A program made the translations under genes and the position numbers. From Mesostigma viride (taxonomy: Eukaryota; Streptophyta; Mesostigmatophyceae; Mesostigmatales; Mesostigmataceae): a stretch of DNA of 33,080 nucleotides. The notes below the pieces were generated by a model. It was not told where the DNA came from. It did not search any database and saw nothing but the letters and a program-made list of their open reading frames with translations. Location of the stretch: positions 1 to 33,080 of the forward strand of contig RPFO01000112.1 of assembly GCA_009746045.1 (NCBI GenBank), read 5' to 3'. Shown in pieces: positions 8,791 through 20,700 of the stretch (position 1 is its first letter; every line of letters begins with the position of its first letter).

Positions 8791-11044
8791 ATGGCGGGAG
8801 GCGGTGAGACGCCGGATAACAAACGACAGAAAACCGAGGCAGTGGCCAACGGTGCTCCCTCGCATGCTTCGCATTCGGTTGTTCTGATTCTGGACTATGG
8901 CTCGCAGTACACACAGCTCATTACTCGGCGCGTCCGCGAGCTTCAAATCCTGTCCCTGAGCATCGCAGGTGACGCCTCTCTCGATCGCATCAAGGCCGAG
9001 AACCCTTCTGTGATTATCTTGTCAGGAGGTCCGAATTCCGTTCACGAAGAAGGGGCTCCTGGAGTTCCACCAGGATTCTGGGAATACGCGAAAAGCAACA
9101 AGATTCCTGTGCTTGGAATCTGCTATGGCATGCAACTGATTGTTCAAAGCCTCGGCGGGTGCGTGAAGCAAGCGGATGCCAGAGAGTATGGCCGGATGCC
9201 AATGACTGCGGAGCCTGACTCGGTGCTTTTTGGCCCTGTACTTGGTAAGAGGCAAAATGTGTGGATGAGCCACGGAGACGAAGCCATACAGCTCCCAGAG
9301 GGATTCCGCGTCATCGCCAAGAGCGAGCAAGGGTCGATTGTAGGAATCGAGAATGTTGAACACTCAATTTACGGCTTGCAGTACCATCCGGAGGTTACCC
9401 ACACAGATCTGGGATTGGAGACCCTTCGGCGATTTTTGCTTGAGCTTTCAAAGGTCAAGGCGGACTGGAAGATGGAGTGTGTCATTGAGGAGCAAATCAA
9501 GGTACCATTCCTGCGTATTCCTTGTTCTTATTAACGACATGCCGTTGACAATGCCTTTGTTGCAGTTAAAGACATTATAATAATTTCATATCCATGTCTA
9601 GATTTCTTAATAGGGAGTGGTAATGCAAAGGACTTTGTAGCACCCACTGTTTCTATTGTGCCTTCCTTGCGATTGAGGTTTGCCATTGTGACAAAACTGC
9701 GCATTTGCTCCCATGTGTACATTATACATACAACAGCTCCCCTGGCATGCTTTACTGCAGTTTTTTCTTATTAAATCCGGAGAAGTTGAAGCAGGCGGCA
9801 AAGTTAAGGATCAAATTGGCTGGCCTAGATATTGTTTCCCTCCCTCCCTCCCTCCCTCCCTCCCTCCCTCCCTCCCTCCCTCCCTCCCTCCCTCCCTCCC
9901 TCCTCCCTCCCTCCCTCCCTCCCTCCCTCCTCCCTCCCTCCCTCCTCCCTCCTCCTCCTCCCTCCCTCCTCCCTCCCTCCTCCCTCCCTCCCTCCCTCCC
10001 TCCCTCCCTGCCTCCCTCCTCCCTCCCTCCCTCCCTCCTCCCTCCCTCCCTCCCTCCTCCTCCTCCCTCCCTCCCTCCCTCCCTCCCTCCCTCCCTCCCT
10101 CCTCCCTCCCTCCCTCCCTCCCTCCCTCCCTCCCTCCCTCCCTCCCTCCCTCCCTCCTCCTCCCCCTCCCTCCCTCCCTCCCTCCCTCCTCCTCCCTCCC
10201 TCCTCCTCCCTCCCTCCCTCCCTCCCTCCTCCTCCCCTCCTCCCTCCTCCCTCCTCCCTCCCTCCCTCTCCCTCCCTCCCTCCCTCCCTCCTCCTCCCTC
10301 CCTCCCTCCCTCCCTCCCTCCCTCCCTCCCTCCCTCCCTCCCTCCCTCCCTCCCTCCTCCCTCCCTCCTCCCCTCCCTCCCTCCCTCCTCCCTCCCTCCC
10401 TCCCTCCTCCTCCTCCTCCTCCCTCCTCCCTCCTCCTCCCTCCTCCCTCCTCCCTCCCTCCTCCTCCCTCCCCCCTCCTCCTCCCTCCCTCCCTCCTCCT
10501 CCCTCCCTCCTCCCTCCCTCCCTCCTCCCTCCCTCCCTCCCTCCCTCCCTCCCTCCCTCCCTCCTCCTCCTCCCTCCCTCCCCTCCTCCCTCCCTCCCTC
10601 CTCCCTCCCTCCCTCCCTCCCTCCCTCCCTCCCTCCCTCCTCCCTCCCTCCCTCCCTCCCTCCTCCCTCCTCCCTCCCTCCCTCCCCTCCCTCCTCCCTC
10701 CCTCCCTCCTCCTCCCTCCCTCCCTCCCTCCCTCCCTCCCTCCCTCCCTCCTCCTCCCTCCCTCCCTCCCTCCCTCCTCCCTCCCTCCCTCCCTCCTCCC
10801 TCCCTCCCTCCCTCCTCCCTCCCTCCTCCCTCCCTCCCTCCTCCCTCCCTCCCTCCTCCCTCCTCCCTCCCCTCCCTCCCTCCCTCCCTCCTCCCTCCTC
10901 CTCCTCCCTCCCTCCTCCCTCCCTCCTCCTCCCTCCCTCCCTCCCTCCCTCCCTCCTCCCTCCCTCCCTCCCTCCCCCCCTCCCCCCCCCCCCACACCCC
11001 CACCCCCACCCCGCACCCCCCCCCCCCCCCCCCCCCCCTCCCCC

Positions 11045-11139
<95 letters not shown>

Positions 11140-13458
11140 GTTTTACGCTCATCCGCTCCTCCCCTCTTTTGCTCCCCTCTATATCTCTCTTCACTAGGTG
11201 TGTGCGTATGGGTGTCTCCTTGTCTGTTTATGTGCTTCAAGCTGCCGCTTTCTCCCCATGCCTGCGCCCTACTCCCCTCGCTCCTAGCGTTTGCATGCGT
11301 GCAGTCGGCCCAAGGAAGGGTGTGCACGCTTTGTGTTGTATTGCTGGGCTGGGTGTGCATGTGCGAGCATGTACCGCGCAGTGCCCCTGTCACCTTCTGC
11401 CACCCCATTGAGTGCTACAGCCTCTTCTCTTTCCTTCCATTAACTGTAGAGGGCTCCTGCACTTGTTAAACCTTCCCCCTCTTGCACTCCGTCGCCCTCA
11501 ACTTTTTTCCCCCTCTCCCCCCCCCTTTTCCCCCTCCCCCATGCTCCCCCCCCAGGCCATCCGTGCCCAGATGGGCGCCACCAAACACGCCATCTGTGCC
11601 CTCTCCGGTGGCGTTGACTCCACCGTGGCCGCCGTGCTGGTTCACAAGGCCGTGGGGGACCGCCTCCACTGCCTGTTCGTTGACAACGGCCTCATGCGCT
11701 TCGACGAGCGCAACCGCGTGATGGCCACGTTCAAGGAACAGCTCCACCTCCCCGTCAAGGCCGTCGACGCGTCGCAGCGCTTCCTGTCCAAGCTCGCCGG
11801 CGTGACCGACCCCGAGCGCAAGCGCAAGATCATCGGCGCCGAGTTCATTGCCGTTTTCCAGGACTACGCCGAGGAGGTCTCTGCTGCCATCGGCCACGTC
11901 CCCGAGTTCCTGGTCCAGGGTACACTCTACCCGGACGTGATTGAGAGCTGCCCACCGCCCGGGTCGGGCAAGAAGCACAGCCACACGATCAAGAGCCACC
12001 ACAACGTGGGGGGGTTGCCGGAGAACCTGAAGTTCTCGCTCGTGGAGCCCATGCGCGAGCTGTTCAAGGACGAGGTGCGCAAGATGGGGGAGCTGCTCTC
12101 GGTCCCGCGCGACTTCTTGCGCCGCCACCCTTTCCCTGGGCCGGGCCTGGCCGTGCGGGTACTGGGCGACGTCACCGCGGAGGGCGTGCTTGACACGCTG
12201 CGCCAGGTGAGGGGATCGCTGGGCTCTCGCCTCATTGGTGTTACCACGATGGGTAGCTGTTTGCCTGGTCTATCAACTGATAAGCAATGGGTGCCTTTCA
12301 GAAAAGCAAGAGTTCCTTTTTTGTTAATGAGGTCAATACCGTGGTGCTACAACCATGCATGCTCCCTCGATGTGCCGCCAGGTGGACGAGATCTTCATCA
12401 ACTGCATCAAGGAGGAGGGCCTGTACGACGAGATCTGGCAGGCGTTTGCGGTGTTCCTTCCGATCAAGAGCGTGGGTGTGCAGGGCGACAAGCGCACGCA
12501 CTCGCACGTGATGGGCCTGAGGGCGATCACCAGCGCGGATGGGATGACGGCCGACTGGTACGCACACACGCGCATGGGCGCATGCATGGGTGCATGTACG
12601 CACACACACACACAAGCACACACCTGCACACACACAGGCACGAATACATGCACACGCACACACACGCACACATATGTAAACGCATACACAACGGCGTGCC
12701 AAATCAGAATATACGCTTGGCTGATCTCGATAGTACCGGCTACGCCCCCTTCTCAAGAAGGTTCCAGCCGTGTTCAGCCCGTCTCACGTTTCGAGACTGA
12801 ACAAGTCTCGAGTGGACACGTGTGTAGTACTCCTACACACACAGATCTCGAATGATTTATCTAGTACCAAATCCGACAGGCTTGCATCACTCCCCGGAAA
12901 GGAGAACTTTTGCGGATGACTGTAGGTGTCAGTTGGTGATGCCTTAGGATCCGGAGACGTCCGTCCTATAGTCAGCAAAATTGGTGCGAGAGGTCCCCAG
13001 TTCGATTCCGGCCTGGATTCATTTGCAGATCGCGTTTTCCGCGGACCGGCACTGAACGCAAATGGTTTTCACCTTTGCGGCGTGCCAAATCAGAGCATAC
13101 ACACACCACATACTCACACACGGGAGTAAACACATAGGCACACACACAGACTCTTGCAGAAGTCTGTGCCTGGTGAGCATCGACCTTTGACAATGTGACA
13201 GCCAATCTCAATTTTGTTGCAGTGGTCATCCTGAGGACAGCAACCCAATCATTGTATATGCCAAGTTCGCTGATAAACTACGGCATCTGCCTTTGGCATT
13301 TTCCTCTGCTTGCTATGGCACGTGTGATGTGCAGGTACCATTTCAAACCGGAGGTCCTGGCAAGGATTTCATCAAAGATCTGCAACATGGTCCCCTCCGT
13401 AAACCGCATCGTCTATGACATCACATCCAAGCCACCAGCCACTGTGGAGTGGGAATAA
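8791..13458 (+). CDS. guaA: GMP synthase (glutamine-hydrolysing), four exons, complete
   Basis: Converts XMP, ATP and glutamine to GMP in the last step of guanine nucleotide synthesis, normally cytosolic. Exons: 8791-9501, 11556-12206, 12382-12557 and 13335-13458; 1662 nt, 553 aa, slightly above the usual 525-550. Introns are GT-AG; the first two are phase 0 and the third splits a Tyr-Trp junction (MTADW|Y) in phase 2. The class I glutamine amidotransferase domain spans residues about 29-220 with nucleophile Cys111 in GICYGMQ and the His199/Glu201 pair in YHPEV. The ATP pyrophosphatase P-loop SGGVDS is at 254-259, followed by [16 protein letters not shown] and [15 protein letters not shown]. 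The C-terminal dimerisation domain ends [13 protein letters not shown], as in plant enzymes. The first 28 residues are a hydrophilic extension carrying KRQK. Splicing removes very repetitive introns 1 and 3. The eukaryotic gene is often named GMPS or GUA1. Confidence 0.96.
9835..10993. repeat. 1.16-kb pure polypyrimidine tract in GMP synthase intron 1
   Basis: The + strand consists only of C and T, mainly CCCT and CCT units in irregular alternation, with a single purine (G at 10010). It ends in C-rich sequence that becomes CACACCCCCACCCC at about 10994-11010 and then a long C run. It fills more than half of the 2,054-nt intron. Frames of up to 568 codons through it are P/S/L or G/R/E repeats and not proteins. 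Confidence 0.97.
11040..11140. repeat. CT microsatellite
   Basis: (CT)n with occasional TTC and TAT interruptions, directly following the C-rich run at about 11018-11046. It is part of the same intron-1 low-complexity block. Unique sequence resumes around 11141 and another C/T-rich segment (about 11505-11555) forms the polypyrimidine tract before the exon 2 acceptor. Confidence 0.93.
12596..12690. repeat. CA/CG-rich microsatellite in GMP synthase intron 3
   Basis: Interrupted (CA)n with GCA and CGCA variants, beginning about 40 nt after the exon 3 donor at 12558. A related CACACAC stretch appears again at 13100-13150 on the far side of the insertion described next, consistent with one CA-rich tract having been split. 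Confidence 0.85.
12692..13101 (+). mobile_element. probable short retroposon (SINE-like) with 17-bp flanking direct repeats
   Basis: CGGCGTGCCAAATCAGA is present at 12692-12708 and exactly again at 13079-13095, followed in both by a similar ATAC. The 370 nt between them look inserted into the CA-rich part of GMP synthase intron 3. Inside, GAGAGGTCCCCAG then TTCGATTCC at about 12988-13009 matches an RNA polymerase III B box with T-arm context, and TAGTCAGCAAAATTGG at 12969 is a weak A box candidate. The two are too close together for an intact tRNA. The head would be unusually far from the left end. No A-rich tail is obvious. Confidence 0.45.
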
Positions 13459-13952
13459 TAGGAAAGAGTTACTCACGGACCAATGACTTGTGTCTAGACG
13501 TTTCTGATACGGGCCAGGTGCCCATCCAGGTCCGGCTGTCGCAACCGTGCGTGGATATGCCAGCACGCCTCTGAAGTGCCTTTCTTGCCGGTCCTTTCGA
13601 GATTTTTATAATGGTTTGAGACATACGTGGCAAGTATCTGCATGTGCCACGGGCATGAAGTTTCCGGCGGGGTTTTGAATCGGGGGTCAAGGCATGCAGC
13701 TGATGCTGCCATGTACCCAGCCAGAACTGCACACACATGATCAATCAAGTTCATAAATCTTAAGTGAGACAAATATCTAGTGAAGTGTGTCTGATCAATA
13801 AATGGATATGATTGGAGTTTGTATGTGCACCTGCACAAGCCCTCTGAAGATCCAGGTGATTGATTCTAGTGATCCCTAGCGATCCCTCTTGAGTCATATT
13901 CAACCTAAAGATCGATCATTGATTAATCGCTATAGCACTGTAGCTAGAATTA
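13459..13952. other. 3' flank of GMP synthase, no gene seen
   Basis: About 490 bp after the GMP synthase stop. It presumably contains the 3' UTR and polyadenylation site. Short frames on both strands show no recognisable domain. The last 100 bp, rich in GATCGATC- and TGATC-like words, lead into the LINE remnant. Confidence 0.5.
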
Positions 13953-16600
13953 GTGATCGATTGGGCGCCATCCAGAGCCGGCCCAGGCTCGACCTGGACC
14001 GACTCATACAGACACTTTTTTGGGCCTTTGGATCGGGTGGTCTGCCTCGACTATATCTGCGTACGCCGGGCTCAGCGCCCCTCTGTTGTGGATGCTCGCG
14101 TGCTGCAAGATTCGGTCAGCACGGTGGATTCGGACCACCGTCTCGTGCTCGCGCGCATCAGATTGCGGTTTCCTGGTGTGAAAACGTCGCGACAACTGGC
14201 GCCTCAGCCCGATCTCAAGGTGCTCGATCAGGAGGGTACTGAAGGATGCCGACACATCAGCAGCGGAGCAGGCAGCTATGGCGCACCGGGATGAATTTCT
14301 GGCAGTCTTCAACGCCAGGGGCAGTCGCCAGCAGTTACACGCCATTCCGCCCCCAGGCAACTTTTCAGTGGTCCTCCGCGGTATCGCTGCCAAGTACCGC
14401 CTGGCCGCCCGCACCCTCCCCTCCTTGCCTCCGCGCCAACAGTTCGCTGTCCACCGCCAAGCACCGACAGTGGTCGCCGCCAGGCAGCTGCTTTGCCGCA
14501 ACAGGGACCCGATCGCCAAGCCTCGCCTGCAAGTGGCTCTGCGGGTCGCCTACGAGCAAGCCAAGAAGGCCGACGCTCAGCAGATCGTCAAGGACCTCCG
14601 CACCTGCCAGCAGAAGAATGACGGCAAGGCCCGGGCCTGGTTCTGGTACAAGCGCCTCAGGCACCCGGACGGCCTCGGTCGCCCCCACCGCCACGATGTA
14701 CCCGGGGCACTGGCCACTTGAGCGGCTCCGCACCTGGGCCGCGGCCACTGCAGAGGTCTTGGGTACGGCTGCGCCGCCCCCGCCCTTGCTCCTGGGCAGC
14801 CGAGCAGCCGCCGCCCGCCAGGCCGCACTGGCAGGCGGCCCAGCCAGGCCCCCGGCCCCGCCCGGGTCAGCGGCGGACTATCTAGTACCCCAACTAGCTG
14901 GCCGGCCCGCTCGGCGACCCGTCAGACATGGCCTCCTTTCACCTCCCGCAAGGTCACGGAGGCGGTCCAGCGCCTGCGTTACGATGCAGCCACAGGCTCC
15001 GACGAGATTCCGGCCGCGCGGTCGTGAAATTCGCCGTCAAGTTTGAGGACACTGGTGTCATGCAGCTCTTCCGGGACATCTGCAATCTCGAGACGCCTTC
15101 TGCTGTCGTCCCAACCGCCCCCAGCGGCCTGGCAACACGTACAGTTTTTGCACGATGCTGTACAAGAATAAGGGGTCGCCCGCCGACCCCGGCAACTATA
15201 GAGGGGTGTGCATCCAAAGTGCCCCCGTCAAGCTTCTCATGCGGCTCATCTTGAACCGCGCATGCGCACTGCCCTGGACGGCCACCTCAGCGCGAGGCTC
15301 AGCTCGGCGTCCGTCCAGGCCGCAACACAGTACAGGCGCTCTTCGCTACTCGCCGCCGCCTCGTGGAAAAACTGCACCGCCTTCAGCCTGGTGAGTCGGA
15401 CCCTCTGCACCTTGTGCTGGTTGACTTCATCAATTAGCCTTCGATTCGGTTTTCTGGTCGGCGCTGTGGGACATCCTCGCTCTGTTCCGGATCCCCCTCC
15501 CCCGGCCTTATTATTGCTGTCATCCGGCCGCAACCTGTACATATGGAGGGTCCACCGCCTCGGTGCGCACTTCCTACGGGACCACGCCACCACATGTGCC
15601 CTTTACAGATCGAAGGGTGTGTGGCAGGTCTAGCTGTGTGCTCTCGCCATACCTGCTCATTACTTGTGATCGAATACGTAATGATTCAGGCGCGCAGCCG
15701 CTTTGCTCGCATTGTGGGTATAGGGAACCAGGGGTGAAGATCGCCAACCATTTCTGGCATGGCGGAGAGGACACGGAGATTCGGCTATAGCAGAAATCAT
15801 CTATGCGGATCGACGACACCACCCTCTTCGATCGAAGACACTGCTGAGCACGTCGTGCAGACGTGGCTTGACTGCCTCGCCATCGAGGCCCGAGCGGTGG
15901 GGCTCGAGGTCAGCGAGAAGACCGAGGCTCTGGCGGTTGGGCTCACTCGGCCACCGTCGGACCTCTTTCTCCTCGATGGCTCTCGAGTCCATGCAGTACC
16001 GGGACCACGTCAAGTTGCTGGGTAGCTTACTCCGGCCCCAGCTCAGTGGGAGGACGATGTGGACCACCGTATCTCCCTCGCCTGGCACCCTTTACGCCAA
16101 TACAGGGCCCTGTGGCGCAAGACCCTGGGCAAGGTAGAGAAACAGGACCTCAGTTCAAGGTCCCGGTCCTCCCTGTTCTCACGTACGTGGACCCTTACAG
16201 CCGACCTTGCCAGAAAGTTGGACGGCCCGCGGTCACCAACATGCTGCGTTCCATTTTTTGTGTAGGATACGCTGCTCATGTCCGCAGTGAGGACTTGTAC
16301 CTCGGCATGCCATAGTATATCACCATGCAGCACGGTGATAGCAGCAAGCAGCGGCGCCTGCAGCTAGTAGGGCATGCACTTAGCTCGCACCAACCAGGTA
16401 GCCGTGCATCACGCGGCCCCCTCGCAGGACTGCGACCAGCTCAGCCTGGCCGCCGGCCGGCACCTCCTCACGTGGGGTGCGGGCCCAGCAATTGATGCTA
16501 GACGCCGCAAGGCCCGCACTTTCAAAGAACAGCTAGTGGAGGACATGGGGGGGCTAGGCCTCTCCGTGATTTGGAACACGTACCGGATGATGGACAATTA
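13953..16600 (+). pseudogene. decayed non-LTR (LINE) retrotransposon ORF2, 5'-truncated
   Basis: Order of remnants: C-terminal part of the apurinic-type endonuclease (LDYICVRR ... VDSDHRLVLARIRLRF, about 14045-14175), a linker, the start of the reverse transcriptase (VTEAVQRLRYDAATGSDEIP, about 14950-15015), then LYKNKGSPADPGNYRGVCIQS (about 15153-15217), then the catalytic YADD region at about 15800-15830. The tail shows RRLQLVGHAL (about 16350-16375) and a closing segment to 16597, as in algal LINEs. Consecutive pieces sit in different frames, requiring several frameshifts, and one extra base splits the catalytic motif into YAD then DDTTLF-like reading. No full-length product is possible. 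No clear target-site duplication or poly-A was identified. Confidence 0.85.
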
Positions 16601-17721
16601 ATAAGGCCAAGTGCATGGGCCCAGGTCATAGAGGATAACGATCGAACCCCCTCCCGCGTGGGGAAGCGCCCGCGTGTTTGCAAACGCAGGAAGCATGCTG
16701 GACAAGACCCCTAGGGCAGAGGGCACAATAGATAATATAGGTGGCTTAATTGTTGATGTAGATGGATCTATAGACCTGTAGGACTGCGTCTGCCCATCCA
16801 TCCAATGATCCATCGATCCGCATCGGGGTTAATGCTCCGTGACTCCCCAACGGGAGCACGAGTTAAATGAATATATTAAGTTTAATGAAGACACTCGATC
16901 ATATAGCATGAGCTTTATCGATCCGCCCCGGGGCAACCGGCAGCTCAGGATCATTTTTCTCAGCAAGCGCACGCTAGCGGCCTAGCATGCGCGGTTGCAC
17001 ACGTTCTAAAACGCCTAGAACGGCCGTGCATGCGCACAGGCATGCCTGAGTACTAGAGCTATAAAGGGCGTCCCCAACATCTACTGCTCCAATTTTGGTA
17101 CTTTTGAAATTCCATGCCTGGAGCGCAAAGTTTGCAATATATGTGCCGTTTGTAGCTCTAGCTCTATAATAACCTGACCAACCCCGCATTCCTCAAAGTA
17201 CTTAGCACTTGTTGCCTATTCTCATTATGCGAATCACATGATTAGGATGTGCTTCATGATTGCTATTGCTCGAGATTCAATTAAGAATGATTGACATCAA
17301 TAAATGATGAACCAAATAAACCAAATTAGGCCACTTGACAAGTTCATGATCCATTTAAATTGTACAATTAAGCGATTAATTAATTCATAAATCATACATT
17401 ACATGGGATACCCCCGTCGACGAGCTAGTGGTACGTACAATGAAACATTTGAGTTTGTAACATGTCTCCATGGATATATACATGTATGCTGGACCTCGCG
17501 CATCTCAGCCCTCTAAGAAATGTTATTTGAACTCAGGTCTAGATCTAAATATATACATGATCTGGATAATATTATACACTTCCTTAAAAGAGCATGAATC
17601 GAGCTTTACAATTCAGGACAAGGAACTCGTTTGCAAATCACGGCTGAAAGGCAAGTGCTCACAACGAAGCACGTGCTCTCAAGGCTGTCCACCTCGTCCA
17701 ACCAAGCCCGGGCGAGCTGGC
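16601..17721. other. intergenic DNA between LINE remnant and transposase gene
   Basis: About 1.1 kb, becoming AT-richer from about 16720, with many short words such as ATCGATC and TTAATTAA. I see no coding region, tRNA or tandem repeat. It may include the 3' end of the downstream DNA transposon (whose gene ends at 17722), but I could not pair terminal inverted repeats. Confidence 0.5.
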
Positions 17722-20700
17722 CTACTCAACAGGTCTCTTCTTGGCCAAGTTCGTGAGCCGTTTCTCGACGTCTGTCGGAATGGTCAAGATGGCCTGGCGA
17801 TTGTTAGCTGGGTTGACAACAATGGTGTGTTCGAACCCCGCGTCCATGCACAGGTAGCAATTGACCAAGTTTGGCTGTTCAGCTTGCGCATCGGCGTCCA
17901 TTTTGAACATCGTCGCCATACCCGGAAATCTGTCCCAGTAGCGCACCCCCACCACCCATTGTCCCTTACGGAACAACTCCCTATCGACCTTGCCGTTTCT
18001 GTCGGCCACTCGCCTCACGAAAGTAGCGGCCACCTGATAAGGCTCCTGCAAGACTTCCGCTAGCCAATATGGATGATCTGGATCGTGGGACTCATCACCA
18101 GAGTAGGACTCGACGGCAAAAATGTCTCGCAGCTTCAGTCTCCTTCCCATCATCGTCCTCTCTGCCTGTAGTCTGTTCAGTCGCGTCCCTGCGTGCCCCC
18201 CTTGTCCGTTTGGGTTCCTTTGCACTGGCTCCCCCAGTTTGTGGAGCTTCATCCGAGCACCTCCCACATTCCAGCCGTCCATGTCGGTCCACTCCTTTCG
18301 ACAATCCCACCACCTTTCCTCGGCGCACGCACCGCCACAATAGCAGGAATACTGGCGCAGCATTAAGCGCGTCACATTCGACTTGTCCATGCGCCACCAG
18401 TGCGCCTTCTTCACTCCTTTGATTTCGCCGCGCCCTGGGCTGTAAGGAAGCACCTGCGCGTCGAAGACAAGATTTGCACAAGGGAAAGTTGAAGTTACGA
18501 GACCATCGAGCTAGTTGTGTTTTATTAAGCACTCCTGATCGCCAGGACTCCAAGAACGCCCTAGAAACGACGGCCGGCGTAACTATTCCCTGAACGAGGA
18601 CTGTACACTTAATTACCTCGGGGAACTCGAAGAAGTTACGCCTGGTCGTTGTGGTCCCGCCCACCGCCCCCGACGCCAGATTCTCCACCAACTGGGCGGC
18701 CGTCTGTTTGTCCTGGTTCTCTTCCCTGATGTGCCACCTCCTCAACATGCACTTCACAGTCCCACCAGCTCCATCCACCTCCCCCTTTCCGTGCTGCTCC
18801 CCAAAGTAATTCCACTCAAATGACTCCAGGTGCGGATCCTCCGTCAGCAGCCGGGCCACTTCCGCGATCACATTCCTTGACTTGAACTGCATGGAGCAAT
18901 TGTCCGACCACCCAATGAAGCGCTTCACCTCTACCCCTTCTGACCGTAGTGTCGCCAGGATTTTGAGGATAGCAAAACGGAGGGCCCGCCCGTCCCTTTT
19001 CATTCCGCCCTGTCCGATGAAGTGAAACTCCCTTCTCACGACCTTTCCCGACGCTGGATCCAAGTAGCGCACGATCCAGGGCATAAGGACGAATGTGACT
19101 GGATGCCAATACTGTGCTTGGAGATTGTGATAGGTGTAAGACTGGTAGTTCTCGGCGTAATCTGTGTGGCATACAAGGTCCCCCACCCGCATCCTTGAGA
19201 GACATTCCTTGGAGGCGTCCGCTTGCCACCACGCGTTGAAGCAATGCTGGATGAAGTCCGGCCACTTGTCCACAATTGCCTCCTTTAGCTCCGTTGGTGT
19301 GGACTTGACGTCGACTTGCGTCAATCGCTGCCCACCAGCCTTTGCGATCTCGTCACAGTCGTCCTGCATATGCGCAGTGTGCACATACAGAAAAGACATC
19401 AACTTCGACCCACCAATGACCTGTAGAAAGAAAAAAGACAGGACCTCAGGAAAAATTGAAAAAGAAACGCCTTGGGGCGCAACCACTCCACTAAAAATTA
19501 CCTCTGGCCCAAGAACTTCAGGAAACATTGCAAAAGAAACGCCTTGGGGCGCAACCACTCCACTAAAAATTACCTCTGGCCCAAGAACCGCACCCGGCGG
19601 CACATCCTGCATCTCGTATCTGGTCCATGAAATCAGGTGGTTGGAAGCCTCCTCCCGTTCGCATAACATGAAGTTCCGAATTCCACACTTGGGAGCCAGG
19701 CAAGTGCCCAACACACAAGCCTTACGCCGGATCGAGCAAACCCCCAACTCCTCGCCCAGGTCATGATCGGGCACCCCTTCCTCGTCGTCCAGCACCCTCC
19801 CATGCATGGGCAGATCCTCAAGTTCGCCCTGAAAAGGCTGAACCTGCGGCCGCGACGACCCCACAGACGACCTCGAACCTCCCCCCTCCCTCATCCCCTC
19901 CACCTCACAAGTAAACTTGTTCACCCACTCTGTCGTGTGAGTGGCTTTGAAAATGGAACATGTGGGCACGGACGACCCCACGTCGAGCTGGCTACCATGA
20001 TCGCACGCGTGGCATTCAGGTCCGCACTCGCATCTGGCATGAAAAGTTGCACGAAATTTGGCCAACCCCCCAACCATGGACTGCATGGTAGTGTGGTGCT
20101 GGCATGCGCACAAGTTCCGCATTTTCCACCGCCCCTTGACGCATGCGGGCATATGCTTGCAAAAAGTAGTGTATCCCACATGAACTGTGCTCTTCTGATT
20201 CGTGCGTAGCATTGACATCCCTGCCTCCGTCTCCAAAATCACCTGATTTCCCCCCCTCACACCCTCCTCTCCCTCCCCCCCCCCCCTCCCTACTGTCCAT
20301 CCGCCGCGGTGGCTTCAACTCCGGATGGCGGGAAATGAACACTTCGTAAATCTTCGACTTGGAGACAGTATAGTAGCGCGCACCCTCCGAAAACGCTAGT
20401 GTATGTTTGTAATCCTTTCTGGTCCATTCACAATGAACATCCTTCATGTTCGGAGACGCCCGCGTCAAGTTATCATCCCTCCAGCACGCTTGTATCAGGG
20501 CAATGACTTCCGTCGGAAGCTCGTCTTTCCTCCTCCTCCTCTCTGGCGCACTCATCAAAAGGTCGTCCTCCCCTTCTTCCATTCCATCCCTGTGACCCCG
20601 AACAGTTGCGACAAAGCGCCTGTCAATCCCGAACGCGCGCTCCACAATCCTGTCCGGGACGCCCTCCATTGCCTTCGTAACAAGTCCACACAAGGCCCAC

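Noticed and set aside
9705-11469. Open frames of 394-568 codons on both strands over the CCT tract
   Set aside because: They exist only because CCCT/CCT repeats contain no stop codon. Composition is P/S/L or G/R/E only, and the tract lies inside a GMP synthase intron with good splice sites.
12926-13021. Complete tRNA gene
   Set aside because: A B box and T-arm context are present, but no matching acceptor stem or correctly spaced A box and anticodon arm can be folded; better explained as a tRNA-derived retroposon piece.
14246-15046. 266-codon frame in the LINE region as an independent gene
   Set aside because: It overlaps several LINE fragments that read in other frames; only its second half contributes to the degenerate ORF2.
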